Origin: Candidatus Zymogenus sp.
GTDB taxonomy: Bacteria; Desulfobacterota; Zymogenia; Zymogenales; Zymogenaceae
Reading direction: 5' to 3'
Assembly: GCA_030613285.1 (NCBI GenBank)
Contig: JAUWME010000005.1
Span: forward strand, 1 to 18,336
Length of the DNA stretch: 18,336 bases
How positions within the stretch are numbered: position 1 is the first letter of the stretch; every line of letters starts with the position of its first letter. Below are positions 7,972 through 15,186 of this stretch, piece by piece. The notes beneath the pieces are model-generated. The model was not told where the DNA came from. It made no database searches and saw nothing but the letters and a program-made list of their open reading frames with translations. Made by a program: the position numbers and the translations under genes.

Positions 7972-9510
7972 TTACTTATTTAGATTTAGGTTCTCTTTAG
8001 TTTCTGAAAAGGTATCCTTTGAGCAGGCGAGGGCCGTGCCGATGGGAAAAACTTCCTTTGCCATTTTGACCATTGCGGCGGAGAGGTTTCTGATGTCCCA
8101 CTGGGCGGTTTTGTCAATCCTGATTCTTGCGATGTGGTAAAGCTCCCTGAGGTTAAAGGAGATTAGAACCCTGAGTCTGTGGGCGTTTGTGAGAATATAT
8201 GGAGCCGACTGGGGTGAAGTACTCTTGATTTTTTCGTACATTGTCTCTGATATTGCAATGGCTTTGGTAAAATCATCTTGCAGGTTTGCCTCAAGGATTG
8301 TCCCTGGGATTTCTACCCCAAGATCGATGTCGTAATCTTGGTTGATGATCGTGGCCATCCTGTGACGTTTCAGCTGGGCAAAGCACGATGAGGACATCAC
8401 GGCCTCGAAGGTGAGGTTGATCATCTCAAACTCTCTGAGTGCCCGATCGTAGGATTCCATGTATTTGAAGGACGATTCAATGGTTTTTTTAAGGTTATCT
8501 TGAGACATCACTTTCACTTGATTGAGAATGGAGGCGTAATCGAGGTTGGTGTTGGGAAAGATGAGGGCTGTGGCAAGGCGAATATCCCCGTCTTTTGTGT
8601 GGTCGATGAGTTTAAGGGAGAAGTTGTCGATTTCATCCACTGTTGTTTTGTTTGGGGTGTGGGTTAAGAAGGATTCTTTGATTAGATCATCAGTCTTTGT
8701 GTCGTAGTCGGTTCCCTTTGCGTACTTGATAAGTGAGGGGGCGTGGGGGTAAGCGGCATCGTAAATGCTTTTTGCGAGTTTACGGGCTTCCATAAGTTTA
8801 CTTACCGACAGCCTCCTTATTGTCATCTCCAGGGTTCTGGCGTTTGCAGTCATTCCCATCTGGGTCTGGGTGGCAAGGGGTACGATATATCTGGCGTCTT
8901 CCTTTGCCCACCCGTCGAGGATTACTTTACCTTTTTTGTCCTTTGCGAGATCGGGGTGCTTTTTGTCCATTAAGGGGAGTAGGCCCTTGTAGAGTTTGTG
9001 GTATGTCTGGTTGAGTTCTGATACTGCATCTTTGAAGGGGCTTTCAAGGCCAGCATCGATTATCTCTTTTGGGATAACGTGGTCATTGGTCAGGGTGATG
9101 TATCGCTGAGATTTTTCTGTGTATGAGGCAAGCCGTGTCCTCTGGAGTTCTTCGGTAACGAGTCTTGAGATACCTATGATGTCGAGATTGAAGACAGCGT
9201 GCTCTGCTACCGATGCGTGTCCCATGCCGAAGATGATGGATTCATTTAATTTTCTTGCTGTTTCGACCTCTTCTACTGCAACGCGCCTCAATTCGTTTAC
9301 GGGTCTTGGGTCACGGCTTATCCGGGCGTAGGCTGCGCTGAAGGTCTCTGGGGTCAGCTCTTCTGATGTCCCAAGTTCATTTAGGAACTCTACGATTTCA
9401 TCATTTTGGTCGTCTCGTTTTTGTGAGAGATCTTTCAGTTTTAGGGCTCCTTTTTTGTATTCAAAGAGCCTTTCAGTATCAACATTAAATCCCGCAAGGA
9501 TAACTTTCAT
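7972..9510 (-). CDS. thyX: Double-domain flavin-dependent thymidylate synthase-like protein
   Basis: ThyX makes dTMP from dUMP using methylene-tetrahydrofolate, FAD and NADPH. This protein has 512 residues, about twice a normal ThyX, and reads as two ThyX-like domains in tandem. First half: GHASVAEHAVF at 97-107, the variant signature RTRLASYTEKSQRY at 124-137 in place of RHRxxSxNExSxRY, and the C-terminal element EDARYIVPLA followed by NARTLE at 223-228. Second half: RHRMATIINQDYD at 382-394, then NLRELYHIARIR from 453 and AQWDIRNLS at 469-477. The two halves thus have complementary sets of canonical residues. Long ThyX-like proteins exist in several bacterial groups, so the length is probably genuine. 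The start ATG has GGGAG 10 bases upstream and lies 6 bases after the upstream permease gene. No classical thyA is seen here. The alternative is that it is a ThyX relative with another activity. Confidence 0.85.
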   Translation of the reverse strand: MKVILAGFNVDTERLFEYKKGALKLKDLSQKRDDQNDEIVEFLNELGTSEELTPETFSAAYARISRDPRPVNELRRVAVEEVETARKLNESIIFGMGHASVAEHAVFNLDIIGISRLVTEELQRTRLASYTEKSQRYITLTNDHVIPKEIIDAGLESPFKDAVSELNQTYHKLYKGLLPLMDKKHPDLAKDKKGKVILDGWAKEDARYIVPLATQTQMGMTANARTLEMTIRRLSVSKLMEARKLAKSIYDAAYPHAPSLIKYAKGTDYDTKTDDLIKESFLTHTPNKTTVDEIDNFSLKLIDHTKDGDIRLATALIFPNTNLDYASILNQVKVMSQDNLKKTIESSFKYMESYDRALREFEMINLTFEAVMSSSCFAQLKRHRMATIINQDYDIDLGVEIPGTILEANLQDDFTKAIAISETMYEKIKSTSPQSAPYILTNAHRLRVLISFNLRELYHIARIRIDKTAQWDIRNLSAAMVKMAKEVFPIGTALACSKDTFSETKENLNLNK

Positions 9511-9516
9511 TTCTTT

Positions 9517-10386
9517 TTATCTCCCTAATTTATTAGCAATTTTTAGTCCAAGGCCGCCGATTGTAGAAAACATCAAAATGATGGGAACTGCTCCCATGAG
9601 GGCGGCGGCGCAGAATTCTGGCCAGTTGGTAGAAAAATCCCCCTCTAAAAACGACCTTAATCCCAACGCCAGTGTATAGAGCTTTGCGTCCATCAGGATA
9701 ACCGCCGCCAGGAGAAAATCGCAGTAGGCGGCGATGAAGTTGAAGGCAAAGGCTATCATCAGTACTGGTGCCATTGTCGGAAGTACGATTGAAAAATATA
9801 TTCTGAATGGTCCCGCCCCGTCCAGGGCCGCAGCTTCTTCCATAGATTTTGGCACCGTGTCAAAAAATCCCTTGATCATCCACGTTGTAAAGGGGATGGC
9901 CCCGGCCAGATATACAAGAACAAGGGCAGTTAGTGTATCTAATATTTTGAAAAATTGCAAGATTTTATATATGGCAACAAGAGACATTATGCCGGGAAAG
10001 AGTTGGATAATAAGAAGCGAGGAAGTCATAAAATCTCGACCTTTAAATGCGTATCTGGAAAGGACGTGGGCGGAGAGCGATGTCAGGATAATGGCTAAAA
10101 GGGCGGTTGTTCCTGATACGTAAATGGAGTTTTTTATCCACAAGAGAAAATCGGTCTCAAAGAGGATATTGGCGTAGTTATTTAAGGTGAAGCCCTCGAT
10201 AAAAAGCCTTCCTGAATAGAGTTCTCCGCTTTTGGAAAATGAGACTGTGAGGATAAAGAGGATTGGGATGGATGAAAAGAGGGCAAGGGTTACAACCAAT
10301 GCCGATCTTGCAAATGATGCAGAGGTATTTTTAAATCTAAAAGATTGAGTGTTGGGGGCACTGGTTTTGTGGGATTGTCTTATCAA
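9517..10386 (-). CDS. ABC transporter permease, MalG/carbohydrate type
   Basis: Second inner-membrane subunit of a sugar-type ABC importer (binding-protein-dependent transport system inner membrane component). The 289-residue protein has an N-terminal transmembrane helix (about 28-50) and further hydrophobic segments to give six in all. The EAA cytoplasmic loop that contacts the ATPase is seen at 183-207: EEAAALDGAGPFRIYF and the following LP. The start is TTG at 10386, supported by GAGGAG a few bases upstream and by a 4-base overlap with the stop codon of the partner permease gene, a sign of translational coupling. The final residues ANKLGR lie 6 bases before the ThyX-like start. The transported substrate cannot be told from sequence; maltose/maltodextrin, other disaccharides or glycerol-phosphate relatives are all possible. 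Confidence 0.92.
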   Translation of the reverse strand: MIRQSHKTSAPNTQSFRFKNTSASFARSALVVTLALFSSIPILFILTVSFSKSGELYSGRLFIEGFTLNNYANILFETDFLLWIKNSIYVSGTTALLAIILTSLSAHVLSRYAFKGRDFMTSSLLIIQLFPGIMSLVAIYKILQFFKILDTLTALVLVYLAGAIPFTTWMIKGFFDTVPKSMEEAAALDGAGPFRIYFSIVLPTMAPVLMIAFAFNFIAAYCDFLLAAVILMDAKLYTLALGLRSFLEGDFSTNWPEFCAAALMGAVPIILMFSTIGGLGLKIANKLGR

Positions 10387-11303
10387 AAGGTCTCCTCTCT
10401 ACCTTTTTTTAGCCACCTGATATTATACAACGTAAAAATGCCGATGGCAACAAATACGATAGTGGCATACGCGGCGGCAAGGCCGTACCTCCTGCTCTGG
10501 AGGGTCAGTTTAAAAATGTATGAGATTATGATATCTGTGGCGCCCGCACCGCCGATGCTGCCGGGTTGTGTTGGGCCACCTGAAGTCAAAAGGTAGATTG
10601 CAGTGAAATTGTTGAATGCGGCGGAAAACCCCAGAACCAAAACGGGGATCATCCTTCGGGTAACAAGGGGGAGCGTGAAAGAGCGAAAGGCTGTAAATGA
10701 CCCGGCCCCGTCAAGGCGCGCCGCTTCCATTACATCCTCTGGAATTGTTCTGATAATCCCAGATGCAATAGTTGTCATAAAGGGAATTGCCAGCCAGACG
10801 CTCACTGTAATTACCGAGAGTTTTGCCATTTGGGGATCTATAAGCCACGATACCTTCCGGAGGCCAAATTGTTCAAAAAGGAGGTTGATTGCACCGAAAT
10901 TGTAATTGAAGAGACCCTTCCAGATTAGGATGGTGATAAATGCCGGCACCACCCACGGAAGGATTATGAGAGACCATGCTGGGGTGGAAATATATTTTGG
11001 GGTTTTTGTCAGGGCTTCTGCCGCAAGCACACCGATGACAAAGGGTACGATAATTGTAACGAGGGAATATATGATGTTCCACAGGCTCACCCTGAAGAAA
11101 TCTGAGACAGGGCTCGTAAAGAGTGTGGCGTAGTTTGAAAGTCCTACAAAATCGTAATTGTTGTAATGGTAGAGGCTCATGTTTGTGGTGGAGATGTAGA
11201 GATTGTAGAGGATGGGGAGGACAGAAAGTATGAGGAGAAAGAGGACGATTGGCGCAAGGGTCAAAATAATGAAGGGGGTTTTTGAGTTTATTTTTTGTAC
11301 CAT
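10383..11303 (-). CDS. ABC transporter permease, MalF/carbohydrate type
   Basis: First permease subunit of the same importer. It has 306 residues and about six transmembrane helices, the first at 10-35, and lacks the large extra periplasmic loop of enteric MalF, so it is closer to UgpA/LacF-like members. The EAA loop lies near 193-212: EAARLDGAGSFTAFRSFTLP. SGGPTQPGS near 248-256 matches the conserved loop of this family. The ATG is separated from the binding-protein stop codon by only 2 bases, and the stop overlaps the next permease start. Together with the genes at 9517 and 11306 it forms a normal binding-protein/permease/permease set. No ATP-binding subunit is encoded in the window; such importers often share one ATPase (MsmX/UgpC type) encoded elsewhere. 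Confidence 0.93.
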   Translation of the reverse strand: MVQKINSKTPFIILTLAPIVLFLLILSVLPILYNLYISTTNMSLYHYNNYDFVGLSNYATLFTSPVSDFFRVSLWNIIYSLVTIIVPFVIGVLAAEALTKTPKYISTPAWSLIILPWVVPAFITILIWKGLFNYNFGAINLLFEQFGLRKVSWLIDPQMAKLSVITVSVWLAIPFMTTIASGIIRTIPEDVMEAARLDGAGSFTAFRSFTLPLVTRRMIPVLVLGFSAAFNNFTAIYLLTSGGPTQPGSIGGAGATDIIISYIFKLTLQSRRYGLAAAYATIVFVAIGIFTLYNIRWLKKGREETF

Positions 11304-11305
11304 TA

Positions 11306-12712
11306 TTATTTCTCGCCCTTCATTTCAACGATGACAATTTTGAGGCGATTCTGCATATCGCAGAGGGCATCTTTTGGGTTCGTCTTTCCATCAAGGACGA
11401 GGTTTACGCTGTCTGAAAAGGCGTCCCAGACAAGCTCTCCTGCAGGGTCGTTTGGAAAGGGGATGGAATTTTCCGCAATGGAGATTGAGGTTTTCAGTGT
11501 TGGCTCTCTTCTGTAATCCTCGTTTGTGTAGATAACTGGGTTTGCCATGACCCGGACACCATCTGATGCCTCAAAATATGTTCTCAGGTTTTCGGGTCTT
11601 AATAAAAACGAGATGAATTTCAGGGCATCACCCTTTTTTTCAGAATGGGCAGAAACAGCAATCCCCATCAATGTCGAGAGAGGGCGGCACTCCCTGCCGT
11701 CGGCAAGGGGTGGAATTGGGAGATATTCCACATCAATTCCCAATGACCGATAGTGGGGTATCATGTAGGTGCCGTGGATCATAGCGGCCACCCTCCCTTT
11801 TTTGAAGAGGTCTGAAATGATTGGGTAGGTAATCCCCTTCGGAATTAAGGCTGGGGCATCGCTTCGTTTTTTTGTAAGTTTGGTTACAAATGCCAGTGCC
11901 GACACTCCACCGACGGTACAAAAGCCGAGATTTTTTGTGTTAAATCCCACATCCATTTTCTCAAAAATGTAGGCGCCGTGGGCGTCGTAGAAAGGAAAGG
12001 TGAAGTAGAGGTTTGTGGGGTCGGTCAAAAAGCCGTAGGTGTCGATCTTCCCATCATTGTCTGTATCTCTGGTCAGCTCTTCGGCTGTTTTGATAAGCTC
12101 CTCCACGGTTTTTGGGAGATTGCCCATGAGTGTCCTGTTGATTAAAAGTCCGTAAGATTCAATGGTCAGGGGCACACCATATATATATGGTTTTTGCGCA
12201 TCAGGGACATTGAACGTAAATGCGGATACGAGGGGTTTTGGATAATCTTTTAGCTTGTTGAGTATCTCGTTTGATGCATTACCTGCATTTCCCTCGATGT
12301 TTTTGTCAATATTTGTGTCAATGGGTGATATAAGATTCATCAGTGCAAGAGTACCCACAGATGTGTGGGAAATGCTCAAAAGGTCTGGGCCTTTTCCAGC
12401 CGGGGCGGCAAGCTCCATCTTTGTGGTTATCTCAAAAATCCCGATCTCTTTGACGTCAATGGCAATTCCGGTCTCTTTGGCAAATCTCTCACCGATGACC
12501 CTTACGGCATTTGCTTCATCAACGCTCATGGTGACCCAGAAGGTGAGGGTGGACAATTGATTTTCATGTGTGGGCTCTTTTTGGCACGATGATAGTAGGA
12601 TGAGGAAAAGCGTCAGGAGAAGAATATTAATTATGATTACAATTCTTTTAATAGCTCTAATTTTTCTAATTGCTTTTTTGGTGGCAATGCTTTGAGGGTT
12701 TAAGGGAGACAC
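11306..12712 (-). CDS. Extracellular solute-binding lipoprotein of a sugar-type ABC importer
   Basis: Captures the substrate outside the inner membrane and delivers it to the two permeases. It has 468 residues, with a basic N-terminus, hydrophobic segment 24-40 and lipobox LSSC giving lipidated C43. Family 1 binding-protein landmarks: KGPDLLSISH from 107, YGVPLTIESYGLLINRTL at 178-195, and DTDNDGKIDTYGF at 216-228, an acidic loop that resembles a calcium-binding site and is common in MalE-like proteins. The start is GTG at 12712, chosen because AAGG lies about 7 bases upstream and no ATG occurs before the signal peptide; the signal peptide is longer than usual as a result. It heads a five-gene operon with spacings of 2, -4, 6 and 23 bases. 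A promoter is predicted at 12769-12797. Substrate unknown; a carbohydrate is likely from the family. Confidence 0.9.
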   Translation of the reverse strand: MSPLNPQSIATKKAIRKIRAIKRIVIIINILLLTLFLILLSSCQKEPTHENQLSTLTFWVTMSVDEANAVRVIGERFAKETGIAIDVKEIGIFEITTKMELAAPAGKGPDLLSISHTSVGTLALMNLISPIDTNIDKNIEGNAGNASNEILNKLKDYPKPLVSAFTFNVPDAQKPYIYGVPLTIESYGLLINRTLMGNLPKTVEELIKTAEELTRDTDNDGKIDTYGFLTDPTNLYFTFPFYDAHGAYIFEKMDVGFNTKNLGFCTVGGVSALAFVTKLTKKRSDAPALIPKGITYPIISDLFKKGRVAAMIHGTYMIPHYRSLGIDVEYLPIPPLADGRECRPLSTLMGIAVSAHSEKKGDALKFISFLLRPENLRTYFEASDGVRVMANPVIYTNEDYRREPTLKTSISIAENSIPFPNDPAGELVWDAFSDSVNLVLDGKTNPKDALCDMQNRLKIVIVEMKGEK

Positions 12713-12768
12713 TGGGTTACCTTACAAGTAAATAGATTTATCAATGATGCAATATTGAGATGTATCCG

Positions 12769-12797
12769 ATTTTAAATTGAGATATTAAAATTGTAAA
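12769..12797 (-). promoter_or_regulatory. Predicted sigma70-type promoter of the ABC/thyX/kdsC operon
   Basis: Reading the minus strand, TTTACA (complement of 12792-12797) and TAAAAT (12769-12774) are separated by 17 bases. Transcription would begin near 12762, leaving a leader of about 50 bases before the GTG start at 12712. It lies in the 207-base gap between the membrane protein and the binding-protein gene. No clear operator was seen beside it. Confidence 0.4.
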
Positions 12798-12919
12798 ATC
12801 GAAAGCTGTGTGATTAGTGTATTGCAAGAGGGTTTTTGGGTCAAGCTTAAAAATGGATGCGAGTTTTTTCTTTGGATATTGAGGATTTTGATTTGGAAAT
12901 TTTGGTTTGGGAAAAGAAA

Positions 12920-13318
12920 TCAGGTCCTGTTTTGGCCCGCTTTTTTTAGGAGGTACGTTACCAAAAAGATGGCGAGGAGAAAAATAAGGTAGATCATCAA
13001 GTATTGGATTCCAGCTTCGATTTGATCCATGACCTTAAAAGTCAGTGCCGGACGATTACTGATGAGTGTCTCGTATTTGTAGTTGCAACTGTAATATTTT
13101 GCAGAGAGACCCCCGGCAAGGACTGTAAATATTGCGGCGAGTTTAATCATTGTTGAAAGGCGTCTTGGGCTGGGGGGGGCAAAAATGGCGGTGAGGGAGT
13201 CCTTGAGGTCTTTGAAGACGAACCGGGACAGAAGGACACCGATGATGATGCAGAGAATCAATCCTGATATGTAATAAATCAGGATGATGTTTGCTGGTGG
13301 CGGCATAAGATTAACCAT
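12920..13318 (-). CDS. Small integral membrane protein, paralogue of the next gene upstream
   Basis: A 132-residue protein of unrecognised family. Three hydrophobic segments are predicted at about 10-32, 56-72 and 103-124, separated by a basic loop (SRFVFKDLKD, PPSPRRLS) and a loop with the motif VMDQIE at 96-101; it ends in a basic tail. It aligns along its whole length with the 120-residue protein encoded at 13387-13749, sharing the IY-I pattern at the start, IG-LL, LK--L, a shared MI, MDQ[IF]E and LK-A at the end. The start is uncertain: an ATG at 13318 is used, but no good ribosome binding site is seen. Alternatives are an ATG at 13306, which better fits the paralogue's start, and a TTG at 13342. 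It lies 68 bases after its paralogue, so co-expression is likely. Confidence 0.65.
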   Translation of the reverse strand: MVNLMPPPANIILIYYISGLILCIIIGVLLSRFVFKDLKDSLTAIFAPPSPRRLSTMIKLAAIFTVLAGGLSAKYYSCNYKYETLISNRPALTFKVMDQIEAGIQYLMIYLIFLLAIFLVTYLLKKAGQNRT

Positions 13319-13386
13319 TAGAATGATATTGGTATCAACCAATTTTGTGTTAATGTAAATGTTGAGAGCTTACTAAATCACTCTCT

Positions 13387-13749
13387 CTATTTCTTCTTCT
13401 TTGCGTCCTTTAATGTGGTTATCGCCCATCCAAAAAGGAGAATAGTAAAGAGAATGAGGAGTGTCCAGAGGAGCCGAAACAGCATTCCTTCAAATTGATC
13501 CATGATGGCCCAGACGAGAACGAGTTTGTCCTCTCCCGCATTTTCTGGATAAGTATTGGTCATCGATCCCGAAATTGAGGCGAGGACTATGATGATATTT
13601 ATCATCCTTGCCCAGAATTTTTGAACCACGGCTTCTGGAAACAACCCTTCAAGAAATGTTTTTAATCCACCGCTGAAAAGAGCGCAGAGGAGGATGCCAA
13701 TGACTGCTGATAGGGTTACGCCGATTAAATAAATAGTAAATATTTTCAT
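13387..13749 (-). CDS. Small integral membrane protein, paralogue of the gene downstream
   Basis: A 120-residue protein of unrecognised family with three predicted membrane segments (about 4-26, 48-62 and 88-110), the motif AIMDQFEG at 81-88 just before the last segment, and a strongly basic end (KDAKKKK) suggesting a cytoplasmic C-terminus. It is a diverged duplicate of the protein encoded at 12920-13318. The ATG at 13749 has AGGA about 11 bases upstream. The gene follows the small XRE-type regulator by 164 bases on the same strand. A three-helix protein with a short loop between helices 1 and 2 could be a holin-like or channel-like protein, but nothing in the sequence proves this, and the name should stay hypothetical membrane protein. 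Confidence 0.7.
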   Translation of the reverse strand: MKIFTIYLIGVTLSAVIGILLCALFSGGLKTFLEGLFPEAVVQKFWARMINIIIVLASISGSMTNTYPENAGEDKLVLVWAIMDQFEGMLFRLLWTLLILFTILLFGWAITTLKDAKKKK

Positions 13750-13913
13750 TTTGATGTTTTTCCTATGTGTTTGGGTTATTGGTTGTTATTACAAAAATCC
13801 TCGTTTTGGAAAGCAAGTGAGATTATATCCAGCAATACAAAACAAATTACGGAGTCTGACTGTTAAAAAAGCAACGCTAATGACTAAAAAAAGCAAAGGT
13901 GGTTTAGAGGAGC

Positions 13914-14111
13914 CTAATTCGCAAATATTTTTCTGCTTTCTGAAAAATCAATACCGAGAGCTGTCAATATTTTTCGTTTAGTCTCCATTCGGCAGCTCAT
14001 TCCCTTTTCGATACGGTCAATGGTAAGTACGCTGACGCCAGCCTGCCGTGCCAGCTCGGACTTACTGAGCAACATTTGTTCCCTTATCTCTGTCAACGTA
14101 TTTTTAGCCAT
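13914..14111 (-). CDS. Small XRE-family helix-turn-helix regulator
   Basis: A 65-residue protein that is almost entirely one Cro/C1-type DNA-binding domain. The helix-turn-helix lies at 16-37: SKSELARQAGVSVLTIDRIE plus KG, with the usual pattern of Leu/Ala in helix 2 and the recognition helix after GVS. TKRKILTALGI continues the fold as helix 5. There is no sensor or dimerisation domain, so it should bind DNA as a small dimer. It starts at ATG 14111 with only a weak GGA upstream and ends in TAG at 13914-13916. It lies upstream of the paralogous membrane protein pair and downstream of repeat array B on the same strand, so it may regulate the pair or itself. There is no toxin-like partner beside it. 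Confidence 0.85.
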   Translation of the reverse strand: MAKNTLTEIREQMLLSKSELARQAGVSVLTIDRIEKGMSCRMETKRKILTALGIDFSESRKIFAN

Positions 14112-14267
14112 CGGTCAATCCAAATCCTAATAAATATTTTTATACGCAGTTAAATTCTCTATTAATTGCTATAGTTATGTACAAGCCATTTTGGGGATAT
14201 CTCTTTATCGGTGGTGAGATTTCAAAAAATCAATTACCGAGAATGCCGTATTTATCTTTGCTACTCA
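14112..14267. other. Intergenic region upstream of the XRE gene, no gene seen
   Basis: A+T-rich sequence with no supported coding frame. It must hold the promoter of the XRE gene, but I could not pick a convincing pair of hexamers. Bases 14225-14242 nearly repeat a stretch inside the 3' end of the XRE gene (13943-13959), the only structure I could find. Confidence 0.4.
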
Positions 14268-14491
14268 TTTATTGCTACCCCGTATTTAATTGCTATCAAC
14301 CTCGATCCCAATTGTACTGACCCCAGCAACCCAAACCCCTATTTTATTGCCAATCCCCTAACCCAAATTGTACCAACTCCCATTTGCGTGACACCTCGGT
14401 GAATCTAACTTTAAACTCTAATATTGCCAGCCCCCGTTTGCGCGGCAACCCAGATGACTCCAACTTTAGTATTGCCACAGCCCCAGCAGGG
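14268..14491. repeat. Array B, diverged relative of the 47-48 bp repeat array at 6911-7110
   Basis: The clearest unit runs 14416-14463 (CTCTAATATTGCCAGC, then GTTTGCG, then GATGACTCCAA), followed 48 bases later by a partial unit at 14464 that breaks off into GCCCCAGCAGGGTTA, exactly as the last unit of array A breaks off into CCCCAGCAGGGTAA. A more diverged unit precedes it (CATTTGCGTGACACCTCGGT, then GAATCTAACTTT). Further left, ATTGC[CT] or ATTGTA plus C-rich runs recur irregularly at 14271, 14289, 14311, 14346 and 14367. The right edge coincides with the stop codon of the minus-strand gene ending at 14492. Noncoding; more decayed than array A. Confidence 0.7.
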
Positions 14492-14899
14492 TTAGTATTC
14501 GACTATTGGGGGCAGCTCTTTTGCTTGTTCGACCCAGTTGGCGACACTCTTTGGTGATGGGAGTCTCCTGACCAGATTTTTTGCCTCGTTTGTTTCTTTC
14601 ATTTTTTCGTAGAGGTTATCAGCTTTCCTGTTTCTGAGTTCTTTTACTGTGTCTACTCCTGCTTCTTCTAAGAGGTCGGAGTATTCTTCTGCGACTCCCT
14701 TAATCCTCATGAGGTCAGACAGGTTTACCCATTCCAGAATGAGTTTATGTCCAATACCACTGGAGTCTTCTAATTCTTTTCTTCCTTTTGGTGTTTTGCC
14801 CCGGTTGAGGAGTTGGTTAGTGTTAGTAATTCCGATCTTATTAAGTTTTTCCTTATAAACGTCTCCGATTCCTTCGATGTCCTTGATGGGGTATCCCAT
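14492..14899 (-). CDS. Helix-hairpin-helix protein, DUF4332-like
   Basis: A 135-residue soluble protein with two helix-hairpin-helix-like halves: IEGIGDVYKEKLNKIGITN at 8-26 followed by TNQLL, and SGIGHKLILEWVNL then MRIKGVAEEYSDLLEEAGVD at 64-83 followed by TVKEL. This GIG/GVA hairpin followed by a helix ending in an 'aGI.tv.eLl' pattern matches the DUF4332 family, which I recall as small stand-alone proteins of unknown role; related motifs bind DNA backbone non-specifically. No signal peptide or membrane segment. The start is well supported: AAGGAG lies 6 bases before the ATG at 14899. Two sigma70-like promoters are predicted upstream. The stop codon is the first base triplet of repeat array B. 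A role in DNA binding or repair is possible but unproven. Confidence 0.8.
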   Translation of the reverse strand: MGYPIKDIEGIGDVYKEKLNKIGITNTNQLLNRGKTPKGRKELEDSSGIGHKLILEWVNLSDLMRIKGVAEEYSDLLEEAGVDTVKELRNRKADNLYEKMKETNEAKNLVRRLPSPKSVANWVEQAKELPPIVEY

Positions 14900-14947
14900 G
14901 ATATTCTCCTTTTACATTTAGAGTTTGATATTAAAAAACCTTGATAG

Positions 14948-14975
14948 ATTTTATCAAAAACGGTTAAAATGTCTA
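14948..14975 (-). promoter_or_regulatory. Proximal promoter of the helix-hairpin-helix gene
   Basis: On the minus strand TAGACA (complement of 14970-14975) and TAAAAT (14948-14953) are 16 bases apart, giving a leader of about 40 bases. The -10 region overlaps a short dyad, TTGAT at 14941-14945 and ATCAA at 14953-14957, which could be an operator. Confidence 0.4.
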
Positions 14976-15028
14976 AACTGTTAGATATTTCCTCTGGATT
15001 ATTGTTATATTGGTATAATAGAGTTATC

Positions 15029-15057
15029 AATTTAGTTTAAGTAGTTATAAAAGTCAA
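15029..15057 (-). promoter_or_regulatory. Distal promoter of the helix-hairpin-helix gene
   Basis: On the minus strand TTGACT (complement of 15052-15057) and TAAATT (15029-15034) are separated by exactly 17 bases. Transcription would start near 15022, about 120 bases before the ATG. It is closer to consensus than the proximal one. Prediction by consensus match only. Confidence 0.4.
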
Positions 15058-15186
15058 GAAATTTTATAAAATTATAAGGTTTTTTTTGTAATAATTTCAT
15101 ATTTTCTTTTTATTGTACAAATAGTTGTCACTTTTTGGAGTTATTTTGTGATTGTAGAAAGTAATTTTAGATTTGCAATTTTATGA

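Noticed and set aside
13751..13981. 76-codon plus-strand frame between the XRE and membrane protein genes
   Set aside because: It overlaps the 3' end of the XRE gene on the other strand, has no ribosome binding site and no recognisable composition or motif.
14211..14402. 63-codon plus-strand frame rich in Pro and Asn
   Set aside because: It lies within the repeat array and its composition simply reflects the C-rich repeat units.
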